Shown piece by piece: positions 25,108 to 33,043 of a stretch of DNA of 43,942 bases (positions within the stretch are counted from its first letter, which is position 1; each line of letters begins with the position of its first letter). Source of the stretch: Cyclobacteriaceae bacterium (GTDB taxonomy: Bacteria; Bacteroidota; Bacteroidia; Cytophagales; Cyclobacteriaceae); contig JAKISE010000020.1 of assembly GCA_021648745.1 (NCBI GenBank), positions 1-43,942 of the forward strand. The letters are read 5' to 3'. The position numbers were made by a program, and so were the translations under genes. The notes beneath the pieces are model-generated. The model made no database searches. It was not told the origin of the DNA and worked only from the letters and a program-made list of their open reading frames with translations.

Positions 25108-26253
25108 ATGAATATCAAGCGACCTCTACGTGATAAAATAAGAAAAGGTATCAAAAATGTTCCAGTAACTGCTATTTTGGGTGCAAGGCAAGTGGGGAAA
25201 ACAACGTTGGCTAAAAGCATCATTGCTGAATATAATCATGTAAAATACCTTGATCTAGAAAAGAGTTCAGATGTTGAATTGCTTCATAATCCAGAGCAGT
25301 ATTTCAATTTAAATAAAAATGTATTTTTATATTGTATAGATGAAATACAACTTAAACCCGACCTTTATAGTGCACTAAGGAGCTTTGTTGATGAAAATAG
25401 TCATGTTCGGTTTTTAGTATTGGGTTCAGCTTCACCCGTATTACTTCGACAAAGTGCAGAAACGCTAGCTGGTAGAATATTTTATTATGAACTTAATCCT
25501 TTTAGCTATACTGAAATTAAAAGTAAAAAAACGTTAGAGCAATATCATCTATTAGGAGGATTTCCTAAAAGTATTTTATCGGATACTGCTACAGCTTTTG
25601 AGTGGCTGCAAAATTTTGTAAAAACTTTTTTAGAAAGAGATTTACAAATGTTTGGGTACACTATTCCTCCAATAATGTTGAGACGATTATGGATTATGTT
25701 AGCACATTTAAATGGGCAGCTATCTAATTATGCCTCTTTGTCTCGTGCAATGGGTGTAGATGAAAAAACTGTAAAGAAGTATATCGACATCTTGCATAAC
25801 ACTTATATGTTAAGGCTGTTGCAGCCTTATTATGTAAATGTAAAAAAGAGGCTAGTTAAGGCGCCCAAAATATACCTGAGAGATGCTGGCATATTGCATA
25901 GCCTACTAGGTATCACATCTTATGAGAACCTTTATGCCAACCCAATTTACGGAACCTCTTGGGAAGGCCTTATAATTGAAAATATTTTATCGAAATTTAC
26001 TGATTGGGAGCCTTATTTTTATCGAACAGCTGTTGGGGCTGAAATAGACCTAGTTCTTGTTAAAGGGTTTGACGTTATTGCCATAGAAATTAAATCGAGC
26101 ATTACCCCTAAACTAAGTAAAGGGTTTTGGATTGCTATGGAAGATGTAAAGGCAAATAAAGCCTATATTATTGCTCCAGTAAAAGAAGCTTATGTGTATA
26201 AAAATGATGTATTAGTCTATAATTTGGAAGGGTTTTTAAAATTGGATATATAA
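25108..26253 (+). CDS. AAA_14/DUF4143 ATPase
   Basis: 381 residues from the ATG at 25108 (a TTG at 25093 would add 5 residues ahead of the conserved start MNIKRPLRDKI). Walker A is LGARQVGKTTLAK (about residue 23), Walker B is FLYCIDEIQ. The sensor-1 region is FLVLGSASP. The C-terminal DUF4143 domain with a PD-(D/E)XK-like core includes VGAEIDLVLVKG and AIEIKSS. Such ATPases are widespread, frequently transferred between bacteria and mostly uncharacterised; some associate with toxin-antitoxin or defence loci. It lies alone between hisS and the H1-like gene, flanked by 16-bp direct repeats. Confidence 0.88.
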   Translation: MNIKRPLRDKIRKGIKNVPVTAILGARQVGKTTLAKSIIAEYNHVKYLDLEKSSDVELLHNPEQYFNLNKNVFLYCIDEIQLKPDLYSALRSFVDENSHVRFLVLGSASPVLLRQSAETLAGRIFYYELNPFSYTEIKSKKTLEQYHLLGGFPKSILSDTATAFEWLQNFVKTFLERDLQMFGYTIPPIMLRRLWIMLAHLNGQLSNYASLSRAMGVDEKTVKKYIDILHNTYMLRLLQPYYVNVKKRLVKAPKIYLRDAGILHSLLGITSYENLYANPIYGTSWEGLIIENILSKFTDWEPYFYRTAVGAEIDLVLVKGFDVIAIEIKSSITPKLSKGFWIAMEDVKANKAYIIAPVKEAYVYKNDVLVYNLEGFLKLDI

Positions 26254-26308
26254 TAAATATAATTACTTGTTTAAAATACCAAAGAGGAAACCTAGACATA
26301 CTAAGTGG

Positions 26309-26324
26309 TGAAAAATAAAGATAT
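26309..26324 (+). repeat. Right 16-bp direct repeat flanking the DUF4143 ATPase gene
   Basis: The second exact copy of TGAAAAATAAAGATAT, 56 bases after the ATPase stop codon. Confidence 0.5.
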
Positions 26325-26421
26325 AATAAGATATTGAGCTAATTACAGGAAGGAAATTACAGATTGTGTTAGAAGTGCGGAAAATATCTCTATTAATGTT
26401 TCACTATTTAAGTAAATAAAC

Positions 26422-26429
26422 TATTTTTG
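26422..26429 (+). promoter_or_regulatory. -7 box TATTTTTG of the H1-like gene
   Basis: Matches TAnnTTTG, 27 bases before the ATG at 26456. Confidence 0.4.
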
Positions 26430-26455
26430 CACCTCGAATTTAAGAAATTTATACA

Positions 26456-26773
26456 ATGGCTATTACTAGACTTAAAAGAAAAGGACTTAAAAATAAGCTC
26501 ACTTCAAAGCGAAGAATTCAAAAATTAGCGCTTGAAGGTGCTAAACCAGTTATAAAAAACGTAGATGTTGAAGCAATTAAAGCTGAGTTTAAGGCTAAGC
26601 CTGTAGCTCCAGTTAAAGCAGAGAAAAAACCAATAGCTCCTAAAGGGGAGGTTAAATCAGAAGCTCCTGCAAAAGAAACTAAAAAAGCAGCTTCAAAAAA
26701 GGAGGATGCTCCTAAAGCTGAGAAAAAAGCACCAGCTAAAAAGAAAGCACCAGCAAAGAAAAAAGAAGACTAA
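26456..26773 (+). CDS. Small basic protein with a histone-H1-like Lys/Ala tail
   Basis: 105 residues. The first 45 (MAITRLKRKGLKNKLTS, then PVIKNVDVEAIKAEF) look like a conserved short basic module that I recall in Bacteroidota small proteins but cannot name. The rest is a low-complexity Lys/Ala/Pro tail with AKKKAPAKKKE repeats like histone H1 C-terminal domains. Binding to DNA or RNA by charge is likely; nucleoid compaction or ribosome/RNA association is inference. It has its own promoter box and a strong terminator, so it is probably an abundant monocistronic product. Confidence 0.75.
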   Translation: MAITRLKRKGLKNKLTSKRRIQKLALEGAKPVIKNVDVEAIKAEFKAKPVAPVKAEKKPIAPKGEVKSEAPAKETKKAASKKEDAPKAEKKAPAKKKAPAKKKED

Positions 26774-26794
26774 GTTTACTTTATAAGAAATTGG

Positions 26795-26825
26795 AAGGGT
26801 TAGCAGTTCGCTAACCCTTTTTTGT
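26795..26825 (+). terminator. Terminator of the H1-like gene
   Basis: A 10-bp perfect stem, AAGGGTTAGC with GCTAACCCTT, loop AGTTC, followed by a T run. It begins 22 bases after the stop codon. Confidence 0.92.
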
Positions 26826-27106
26826 TTTATCACTTTAAGACCTATCATCAAACTAAGTGTTTTAATAAGCGTCATTATCGAGCGCCCGCCTCCCGAAGTT
26901 GTACGGAAGGCAAGTAGCTCGGCAATCTTTGGACTCAACCTAGCCATCGCCACCTTGGTTGGCTAACCAAGGAGAGGGCTGCAGCCGCGAAGAGCCTTTA
27001 CTATTTAGAACTTAGATGCAACTTTTGGTTATCAAAATAAATAATACAGGCGCGCTAATGGATGAATAGGATTCCACTTAAGTCATGGGTTTTTTAAGGT
27101 GCATTC
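26826..27106. other. Gene-free stretch with a GC-rich structured segment
   Basis: About 280 bases with no credible gene. From 26879 to about 26995 it is much richer in G+C than its surroundings and can fold into several hairpins: GCCTCCCG (26888-26895) with CGGAAGGC (26904-26911) inside CGAGC/GCTCG; CCTTGGTT (26953-26960) with AACCAAGG (26965-26972), loop GGCT; and GGCTGCAGCC. It could be a small structured RNA, a decayed repeat or a protein-bound site. No promoter box is seen directly before it. Confidence 0.45.
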
Positions 27107-29365
27107 TTAATCAAGTAGCCGTTGAATTTCCTTTATTGCTTTTCGGTTGGAGCTTGAATTGATACTATATATCACATTCTGCTTCTCCTTACTTGTTAGT
27201 CTCCAGTTTAAGGAGGCTCGTTTTACATCTTTAGATGTTTGGGTATTAGGGTCATAAGTTGGCACATATTGGAATGTAACTACATCTAAGTCATTATTAA
27301 ACCAAGAGTGTGCATACTCTATATTGCTGTCGTTAGCTACACTTTGTAGGTTGGCATAGTTTTCATACACACTTTGAATAGGGGTTATAATTTTTTCTAT
27401 AAACGATTGATTTTTTCTTGATTCAATCTCAATTTCTTTTTCAGAATCACGGATAGTTATAATAACAACACCGGATGTGTTGTCAGCTATCCATGTTTTA
27501 TTGGCATATAAAAAACGCAGGGCATCGGCAATACCAAAATTATCAGTGATTCCGGCATCCATAATTTCGAGCGGAGGTTCGCTTGGCAACGATATATTAG
27601 GTGTAATGTAAGGGAAGGAAGCATTCATTCGCAAGGCACTTAAAAACCGGAGGCTATCTGCATTCTGATACCTGAAAAAATGTCTAAAATCAATACCTTC
27701 AGCAAGTTTATTATAGGTTCTGCCTTGCTCTGGCAAGCCACTTGCCTGGCCAGAAGGCAGGGAGTTCATAAAGGATATATGCTGGGGCGAAATGAACAGT
27801 TTACGCCCATCATTAATAATGGTAGGAGAAATTATGAGCATAGGAATTTGAGATTCAAACTCGGGCTTTTGGTAGCTGATTAAAGGCTTGTCAAGCACTC
27901 CATTTGTATTTTTATTTAGCTGTTCTTCAAAAGAATATCCACGGTCTTTCAGGTATGTTTTTCCTTGATATTCAAACGTCTGATACCGTATAAAAAGGTC
28001 GTTTACCAATAAGCTAAAAATAATAGGGTTTAGATTATCCCTACTTATATTGCTTAAAAATTCTTTAGCATAAGGGTTTAGTTGATTTTTCTGCTGTTGT
28101 AATTTTAATTCTCTAAAATATGCGGCTCCTATAATACCACCGGATGCTCCTGTAATTAATTGTGTGTGTTTTGTAAAATTACCATTAGTAATGCTGTCGA
28201 TAGTTTGCAATACATTAAAGGTCCAGAGTGCTGATCTTTGGCCACCACCACTGGCACAAACCAGCAACATTTTGGGCTTTTTATCGATAAATTTCGCCCG
28301 CCAATTAGTTAAAATTTGGGTAATGCTGCTATAATCGTCCACAAAAACAGAGTCGCTATTACACTTATTAATAGCTTCTAAATCGTATTGGGCTGGTTGA
28401 GTTTGGTAGTTGAGCCCAAGGGCTTTATAGGTGATGTTAAAATACCCTTGCTTAAAAAATATATTTAAAATAAGTATTATAGAAATTATAATAGTAGGAG
28501 CCCAAGAGCCAAACCAGTACGAAAAAGCCCCTGCAAACATAATAATGATGGTAAGTAGCAAAACGGCACTTGCAGCTGCCGGAATCTGGAAAATTTCGTA
28601 CTCCCTAAAAATGCCAATAATTAACAGCAGTATAAAAATAAAAAGCTGGATAAAAACTAGGTTTAAGTGGTTTTGGTCAAAAACTTTGGTAAGCTCATGC
28701 TTATGAAATGCAACAAATTTAACTTTCTCAAATTTTAATTTAGAGCTAAAAAAGTACTTAACATATTGAATTCGAGTGGATGAGCCTTTAAGTTTTTCCA
28801 TTGCTTTGGCTCTTGTAGCTGGCACTGTTACTTTCAACTTTTTATCAACTCTATTAGAAAGGATTTTAAATATATCTTTATTGGTAAAAATGAAATAGGT
28901 ATAGATTATAATTATCATTAATATATAGCCTGTTAAAAGGCCTGCAATATGAATGAAAATATCTGTTTTGGTGGCAAATTCATTGGAGGATTGAAATTCT
29001 ATAATATGCCAGATATAGGTAATTAAAAAAGCAAGTGGAATAAGGCTATTATTGATACTGAAGGTAAGAAATGGCTTTTTATGATGTGCTAAAAATGAAT
29101 ATTTGTGACTAACAACAATATAGGAAGCGATATGAAAAGCCACACTAAACCCACTAATGGCGATACCCATTAATAAAAAACTTAAAAAATTAACCTCTTG
29201 AAGGTATTCAGGATCAAGAAATAAATAGGGTATTCCAAGAAAGCTCCCTAAATGTCCAGTGACAGCACTAAATAAGACAAACCAGCTTAATAGCAGAATA
29301 TGGTTGCGTCTAATATTATTAAACAGCAACCTTGCAGGCATTGAATGAAGCAGTTTTTCTTTCAC
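27107..29365 (-). CDS. Membrane-anchored patatin-like phospholipase
   Basis: 752 residues. The first 320 or so hold several transmembrane segments (for example SLIPLAFLITYIWHII, LTGYILMIIIIYTYFIF, VFIQLFIFILLLIIGIF). The catalytic patatin domain follows: oxyanion glycine loop CASGGGQRSA, nucleophile Ser408 in TGASGG, and catalytic Asp603 in MDAGITDNFG. It should hydrolyse acyl esters of lipids at the inner membrane; the substrate is unknown. Residues about 536-549 (LPSGQASGLPEQG) are encoded by a nested palindrome and look like an in-frame insertion in a loop. The gene is monocistronic, with a 12-bp perfect dyad CAATCATGATTG (29441-29452) upstream. Confidence 0.85.
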   Translation of the reverse strand: MKEKLLHSMPARLLFNNIRRNHILLLSWFVLFSAVTGHLGSFLGIPYLFLDPEYLQEVNFLSFLLMGIAISGFSVAFHIASYIVVSHKYSFLAHHKKPFLTFSINNSLIPLAFLITYIWHIIEFQSSNEFATKTDIFIHIAGLLTGYILMIIIIYTYFIFTNKDIFKILSNRVDKKLKVTVPATRAKAMEKLKGSSTRIQYVKYFFSSKLKFEKVKFVAFHKHELTKVFDQNHLNLVFIQLFIFILLLIIGIFREYEIFQIPAAASAVLLLTIIIMFAGAFSYWFGSWAPTIIISIILILNIFFKQGYFNITYKALGLNYQTQPAQYDLEAINKCNSDSVFVDDYSSITQILTNWRAKFIDKKPKMLLVCASGGGQRSALWTFNVLQTIDSITNGNFTKHTQLITGASGGIIGAAYFRELKLQQQKNQLNPYAKEFLSNISRDNLNPIIFSLLVNDLFIRYQTFEYQGKTYLKDRGYSFEEQLNKNTNGVLDKPLISYQKPEFESQIPMLIISPTIINDGRKLFISPQHISFMNSLPSGQASGLPEQGRTYNKLAEGIDFRHFFRYQNADSLRFLSALRMNASFPYITPNISLPSEPPLEIMDAGITDNFGIADALRFLYANKTWIADNTSGVVIITIRDSEKEIEIESRKNQSFIEKIITPIQSVYENYANLQSVANDSNIEYAHSWFNNDLDVVTFQYVPTYDPNTQTSKDVKRASLNWRLTSKEKQNVIYSINSSSNRKAIKEIQRLLD
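27720..27760. repeat. Nested palindrome inside the patatin coding sequence
   Basis: In gene sense: CTGCCTT, CTGGCCA, GGCAAG, loop TGG, CTTGCC, AGAGC, AAGGCAG. The outer 7-bp arms and the inner 6-bp arms are perfect, and the middle has a small bulge. It encodes LPSGQASGLPEQG, a Gly/Pro-rich run unlike its neighbours, and keeps the frame. Confidence 0.65.
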
Positions 29366-29530
29366 GTGTCTTAATTGATATAATTATAACGCAAAAAAGA
29401 AGATTTATGGTTCAATCAGAATTTATTCATCATTCCAATTCAATCATGATTGTCAATCCTGCGGAGCCAGGAATCCTTTTATTTTCTACTTTACATTGTC
29501 GAATTTCTACCTTTCACTGATGGCGTTTTT

Positions 29531-30682
29531 CTACTTCTCCTTTTTTGTGCCTCTGTATAACTCGTATTCTAACAAACGACACTCGATGCTGCCATTATAA
29601 AAAGGAATTTTACGTTTGGTGCGCAAGCCAATGTTTTTGCCCAATTCACGATTGCCCGTAAACACATAACCTGTATAGCCCTGGCATTTTTGTTTAAATA
29701 AATCTCCTATTTCTTTGTAAACATCAATAAGTTCATCCTCTTCACCTAGCCGTTCCCCATATTCTGGGTTTAATATAACAATGCCAGGTTCTTCGGGAAT
29801 ATCAATTTGCCTGAAATCAGTTTTAGAGTACTCAATGTGTTTATTCATTCGAGCTTCTTCGGTATTGAACTGAGCATTTTTTATGGCATCTTCTGAAATG
29901 TCAGAAGCATAAATTTTTGCTTCACAGGGTTTAATCTGGGCTTGAGCTCTATCGCACATGTCATCCCAAGTGCTTTTATCAAAAGAGGCAAGATGCATAA
30001 AACCAAAATTATCTCGAAATAAGCCAGGAGCAGTATTGGTGGCTAAAAGTGCTGCTTCAATTGCCAGCGTACCACTGCCACACATTGGGTTTATGAAAGT
30101 CGATTTTTTATCCCATTTTGAAGCCATAATTACCGCTGCGGCTAAAGACTCCAACATTGGGGCTGTGCCAGGGATTTTTCGATAGCCATGTTTGGCGATA
30201 ACTCCACCTGAGGTATCGTAATACAAAATGCATTCTGTTTCTACCCAGTGCATGTAAATGCGGATTAGATCTTTATCAGGACCCGTATCGGGTCGCTTGT
30301 TATTTCGTTCCATAAACCGATCTACTATGGCATCCTTTAATTTTAGATTGGCAAACCTGCTATCGGTAATGGTATCGTTTTTAACAAACGAATCAATATT
30401 AAAATAACCATCTACGTCAATTTCTTCTTCCCATGCTATTTTGATGGCTTTATTATATAATTGATCTGGGTTGGCAGCATAAAATTTGCTCACTTCCCAT
30501 AACACTTTATTAGCTGTCCGTAATTGTAAGTTTAGGTACATGCAATCAGCTAAAGTTCCATAGAGTTGTACACCAAGTCTATGTTCTTTGGTATTTGTAA
30601 ACCCCAGGGCTTTGATTTCTTCGTGTAATATGGGGCTTATTTCTGGGGCACAGATTACAAATATGTTGGCTTCTTTTTTCAT
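29531..30682 (-). CDS. THUMP-domain class I SAM-dependent RNA methyltransferase, RlmL-like
   Basis: 383 residues. The N-terminal ferredoxin-like/THUMP part (about 1-155) binds RNA. The Rossmann methyltransferase has the SAM-binding motif NPMCGSGTLAIEAA (about 195-208), the acidic motif IYASDISEDAI and the target-base motif ILNPEYGERLG, where Bacteroidota have NPEYG in place of NPPYG. This is the COG0116 group; the E. coli member RlmL makes m2G2445 in 23S rRNA. Exact target in this organism is inferred. It is followed by no other translation gene. A short barrel protein gene lies 25 bases upstream on the same strand. Confidence 0.88.
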   Translation of the reverse strand: MKKEANIFVICAPEISPILHEEIKALGFTNTKEHRLGVQLYGTLADCMYLNLQLRTANKVLWEVSKFYAANPDQLYNKAIKIAWEEEIDVDGYFNIDSFVKNDTITDSRFANLKLKDAIVDRFMERNNKRPDTGPDKDLIRIYMHWVETECILYYDTSGGVIAKHGYRKIPGTAPMLESLAAAVIMASKWDKKSTFINPMCGSGTLAIEAALLATNTAPGLFRDNFGFMHLASFDKSTWDDMCDRAQAQIKPCEAKIYASDISEDAIKNAQFNTEEARMNKHIEYSKTDFRQIDIPEEPGIVILNPEYGERLGEEDELIDVYKEIGDLFKQKCQGYTGYVFTGNRELGKNIGLRTKRKIPFYNGSIECRLLEYELYRGTKKEK

Positions 30683-30707
30683 AGCAATCTAATCAATCTG
30701 CAAGTTG

Positions 30708-31253
30708 TTACTTTTTCTTAAAATTATAGCCTGCCCTTACTTCAAAATAAGTTTCAAAATTTTCAAAATTTGTAATAGGTACTAAACTAATTGAATACTT
30801 AAATCCATTATGGTTTAAGTATTGTATGCCCACAGGGGTTTGTATTGATATTTGGTTAGTTGAAAAAGAGTTAGAAAGTGATATTACATTTAATCCCGAA
30901 AATATCGATAGAGGCTTTGTGGATTCTGATTTTCTATAATGGTATTTTCCACTAATAGCGTAGGTAAAATTAAAAAAAGCACTCGCAAGTGTGCCAAGTT
31001 CTACCCCTAGTTCGAGTTGAGGTGATATGAAATGAGTGTAAGAAATAACAGCACCTGTTCCGTCAAAACTCAAAAAGTAACCTAAACCAAAGCCCCACGG
31101 TCGCTTAATTCGAGGGTTAACTTTTTCAAAAGAAGTATTAGTTTCATTTTTATTCTCCGCTTCTGCTACTTCCTTGTCTGTGGTTGTGATTTTATCTTGT
31201 GCATTAATGTTTAAAGCAAATAATATAAAAACTGCTAGTAAATGTATTTTCAT
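30708..31253 (-). CDS. Small secreted beta-barrel protein of unknown function
   Basis: 181 residues. Signal peptide 1-19 (ALNINAQ), a polar linker with KVNPRIKRPWGFGLGY, then alternating strands ending GYNFKKK, as in small outer-membrane barrels of Bacteroidota (OmpW/PorT-like appearance, no specific family recognised). Repeat copy C begins only 11 bases before its start codon, so the usual promoter and leader region is occupied by the repeat. It may be cotranscribed with the methyltransferase gene 25 bases downstream. Confidence 0.7.
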   Translation of the reverse strand: MKIHLLAVFILFALNINAQDKITTTDKEVAEAENKNETNTSFEKVNPRIKRPWGFGLGYFLSFDGTGAVISYTHFISPQLELGVELGTLASAFFNFTYAISGKYHYRKSESTKPLSIFSGLNVISLSNSFSTNQISIQTPVGIQYLNHNGFKYSISLVPITNFENFETYFEVRAGYNFKKK

Positions 31254-31264
31254 TGAATTGGGTT

Positions 31265-31440
31265 GGTTAATCCCGAAATATGCAATAGAAATTCTATTAC
31301 TAATACAAACTGCTGCAAATCAGTCGTTTTACTAAGTTTATCCTCTTAACCATAGCGGTGCTATGCTTTTCGAATATAAACTTCTGATTTATTGCATTTT
31401 GTCTTCTCATTACGAATTCTATTGCATAATCTGGGTTAAT
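31265..31440 (-). repeat. Dispersed palindromic repeat, copy C (full, reversed)
   Basis: A 176-bp copy in the opposite orientation to A and B: GTTAATCCCGAAATATGC to the CTGGGTTAAT end, with central CATAGC-GGT-GCTATG. It lies between the sdhB 3' end and the barrel-protein start codon. Confidence 0.85.
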
Positions 31441-31524
31441 TTTTACAAGACAATAATAGTGCCTTGCTTTCCAGCATATAAAAAAGTAACTTTTGGTGGT
31501 GCAAAGGTTGATTTTAATTTACAG

Positions 31525-31550
31525 ATTCCTCCGATAGCCATCGGAGGAAT
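31525..31550 (-). terminator. Hairpin after sdhB
   Basis: A perfect 11-bp stem, ATTCCTCCGAT with ATCGGAGGAAT, loop AGCC, 15 bases after the sdhB stop codon. The T run is weak, so it may be an mRNA 3' stabiliser or one of the common CCGATAG-type palindromes of this phylum rather than a strong terminator. Confidence 0.6.
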
Positions 31551-31564
31551 GACGTCACATTATT

Positions 31565-32317
31565 TTATACATTATATGAGCTAAACTTTGCACTCATATA
31601 TTCTCTATGTGTACGGGCTATATGCTCCAAGCTAATGCCTTTTGGGCACTCAACCTCACAAGCACCTGTGTTGGTACATCCACCAAAACCTTCTTCTTCC
31701 ATTACAGCTATCATATTTTCTACACGGTTTGCTCTTTCCGTTTTACCTTGAGGCAAAACGGCTAACTGAGAAATTTTGGCAGCAGTAAACAACATAGCTG
31801 AAGCATTTTTACATGTTGCCACACAAGCACCGCAACCGATACACTGCGCTGCATCCATAGCAGTATCTGCTATATCCTTAGGTATAGGAATTGCATTTGC
31901 ATCTGGGGTGCCACCTGTATTTACATTCACATAGCCTCCAGCCTGAATGATTCTGTCCAATGGGGTTCTATCAACCACCAAATCTTTAATAACCGGAAAT
32001 GGTTTCGCCCTCCAGGGTTCAACCGTTATTTCTTCGCCATCGGAAAAACTGCGCATGTGTAATTGACACGTAGTAATAAGACCCTTAGGACCATGAGCAC
32101 TCCCATTTATTACCATGCTGCAAGCTCCGCAAATGCCTTCGCGGCAATCGTGGTCAAAATGAACAGGGTCTTCTCCTTTAAGGGTAAGATCATTGTTCAG
32201 CTCATCGATCATTTCTAAAAACGACTGGTCAGGAGAAACACCTGAAACTTCATACGTGTAAAACTTTCCTTTATCGTTAGCATCTTTCTGACGCCATATA
32301 TTTAATTTATGTTTCAT
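31565..32317 (-). CDS. sdhB: Succinate dehydrogenase iron-sulfur subunit
   Basis: 250 residues from the ATG at 32317; the frame runs further upstream, but the family starts at MKHKLNIWRQ. Cysteine sets for three clusters are present: CREGICGACSM with a later Cys ([2Fe-2S]), CIGCGACVATC ([4Fe-4S]) and CTNTGACEVECP ([3Fe-4S]). It carries electrons from the SdhA flavin to the quinone site in the membrane subunit. Unusually it is separated from sdhA by the mntA-hepT pair; 55 bases lie between the hepT stop and this start. The coding sequence itself looks intact. Confidence 0.95.
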   Translation of the reverse strand: MKHKLNIWRQKDANDKGKFYTYEVSGVSPDQSFLEMIDELNNDLTLKGEDPVHFDHDCREGICGACSMVINGSAHGPKGLITTCQLHMRSFSDGEEITVEPWRAKPFPVIKDLVVDRTPLDRIIQAGGYVNVNTGGTPDANAIPIPKDIADTAMDAAQCIGCGACVATCKNASAMLFTAAKISQLAVLPQGKTERANRVENMIAVMEEEGFGGCTNTGACEVECPKGISLEHIARTHREYMSAKFSSYNV

Positions 32318-32372
32318 GGTCTGTATGTTTTTGGGTTCTGTTTGCACTTGTGGCCAAAAAAAATATCTCTTT

Positions 32373-32738
32373 TTATGCTGTTGGTGGTAATTTTTCTTCA
32401 AGTATCATCTTTATTTTTGCTTTAAGGTTTGGAATATCAGCTGTTGCTACCCTCCAAACTAAAGGTGTTGTAATTCCAAAATACTCATGAATAACAATGT
32501 CTCTCATTCCTGCCATTTCTCGCCAAGGTATAGATGAATATTGGCTCCTTGTTTCAGTCGAAATTCTTTTGGTTGCTTCTCCAATGATCTCAATCCTCCG
32601 AATTATGGCATCTTGTTTTTCGATGTTTTTTTCAAAATCATTTTCAGAAATACCCTTCACATATTCAGCTATCTTATCAATACAGTCTAGTATATCTTCA
32701 AGAAATACTAGTTCATCTCTTTGTTTTTTCTTAGCCAT
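32373..32738 (-). CDS. hepT: HepT-like ribonuclease toxin (DUF86/HEPN)
   Basis: 121 residues, mostly helical, with the HEPN RX4HXY active motif RDIVIHEY (near residue 81) and the helix QDAIIRRIEIIGEATKRIS typical of DUF86. HepT proteins cut RNA and are neutralised by the MntA nucleotidyltransferase, which adds AMP to a Tyr near the active site (type VII system). The HXY tyrosine is present. The start overlaps the mntA stop by 8 bases, so the two are coupled. The pair lies inside the sdh operon and is probably carried on its transcript. Confidence 0.9.
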   Translation of the reverse strand: MAKKKQRDELVFLEDILDCIDKIAEYVKGISENDFEKNIEKQDAIIRRIEIIGEATKRISTETRSQYSSIPWREMAGMRDIVIHEYFGITTPLVWRVATADIPNLKAKIKMILEEKLPPTA

Positions 32739-33015
32739 AAATTCTCATTTCTTCAGCTAATATTCTGTCTCTCAATCTTGGTTTTATTGCTTGATACTCT
32801 ACTAAGTCCACTTTTTTGTTAAGTAAATCTTCCAAATCAAGTTTGATTCTCACAAATCCTAAAAGACTTATTTCTGTTCCAAGTTCAACTAAAATATCAA
32901 TATCGCTAGTTGCTGTTGCTTCACCTTTTACATACGATCCAAAAAAACCGGCACGTTTAATCCTGTGTTTTTTTAGAACAGGTATAATGGTGTGCTTTAT
33001 GTTTTCGAGAGTCAT
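32731..33015 (-). CDS. mntA: MntA-like nucleotidyltransferase antitoxin
   Basis: 94 residues from the ATG at 33015. This start is chosen because AGAGG lies 8 bases upstream; a TTG at 33033 would add 6 residues. The minimal nucleotidyltransferase signature GSX10DXD is complete: GSYVKGEATATSDID, with VDLVEYQ as the third acidic position. It probably AMPylates HepT. A good Shine-Dalgarno, rare among its neighbours, hints at a different origin. It starts 28 bases after the sdhA stop codon. Confidence 0.9.
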   Translation of the reverse strand: MTLENIKHTIIPVLKKHRIKRAGFFGSYVKGEATATSDIDILVELGTEISLLGFVRIKLDLEDLLNKKVDLVEYQAIKPRLRDRILAEEMRIYG

Positions 33016-33043
33016 ATTAAGTACCTCTTTCAAGTTTAAAATA

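Noticed and set aside
26826..27106. GC-rich segment as a tRNA gene
   Set aside because: The stems do not have cloverleaf spacing, and no T-loop GTTCRANNC or anticodon arm of the right size was found.
31318..32401. Longer sdhB frame with 28 extra N-terminal residues
   Set aside because: The extra part (HQQHKKRYFFWPQ) has no match to the family N-terminus, overlaps the hepT end and lacks a ribosome-binding site; the ATG at 32317 fits SdhB.
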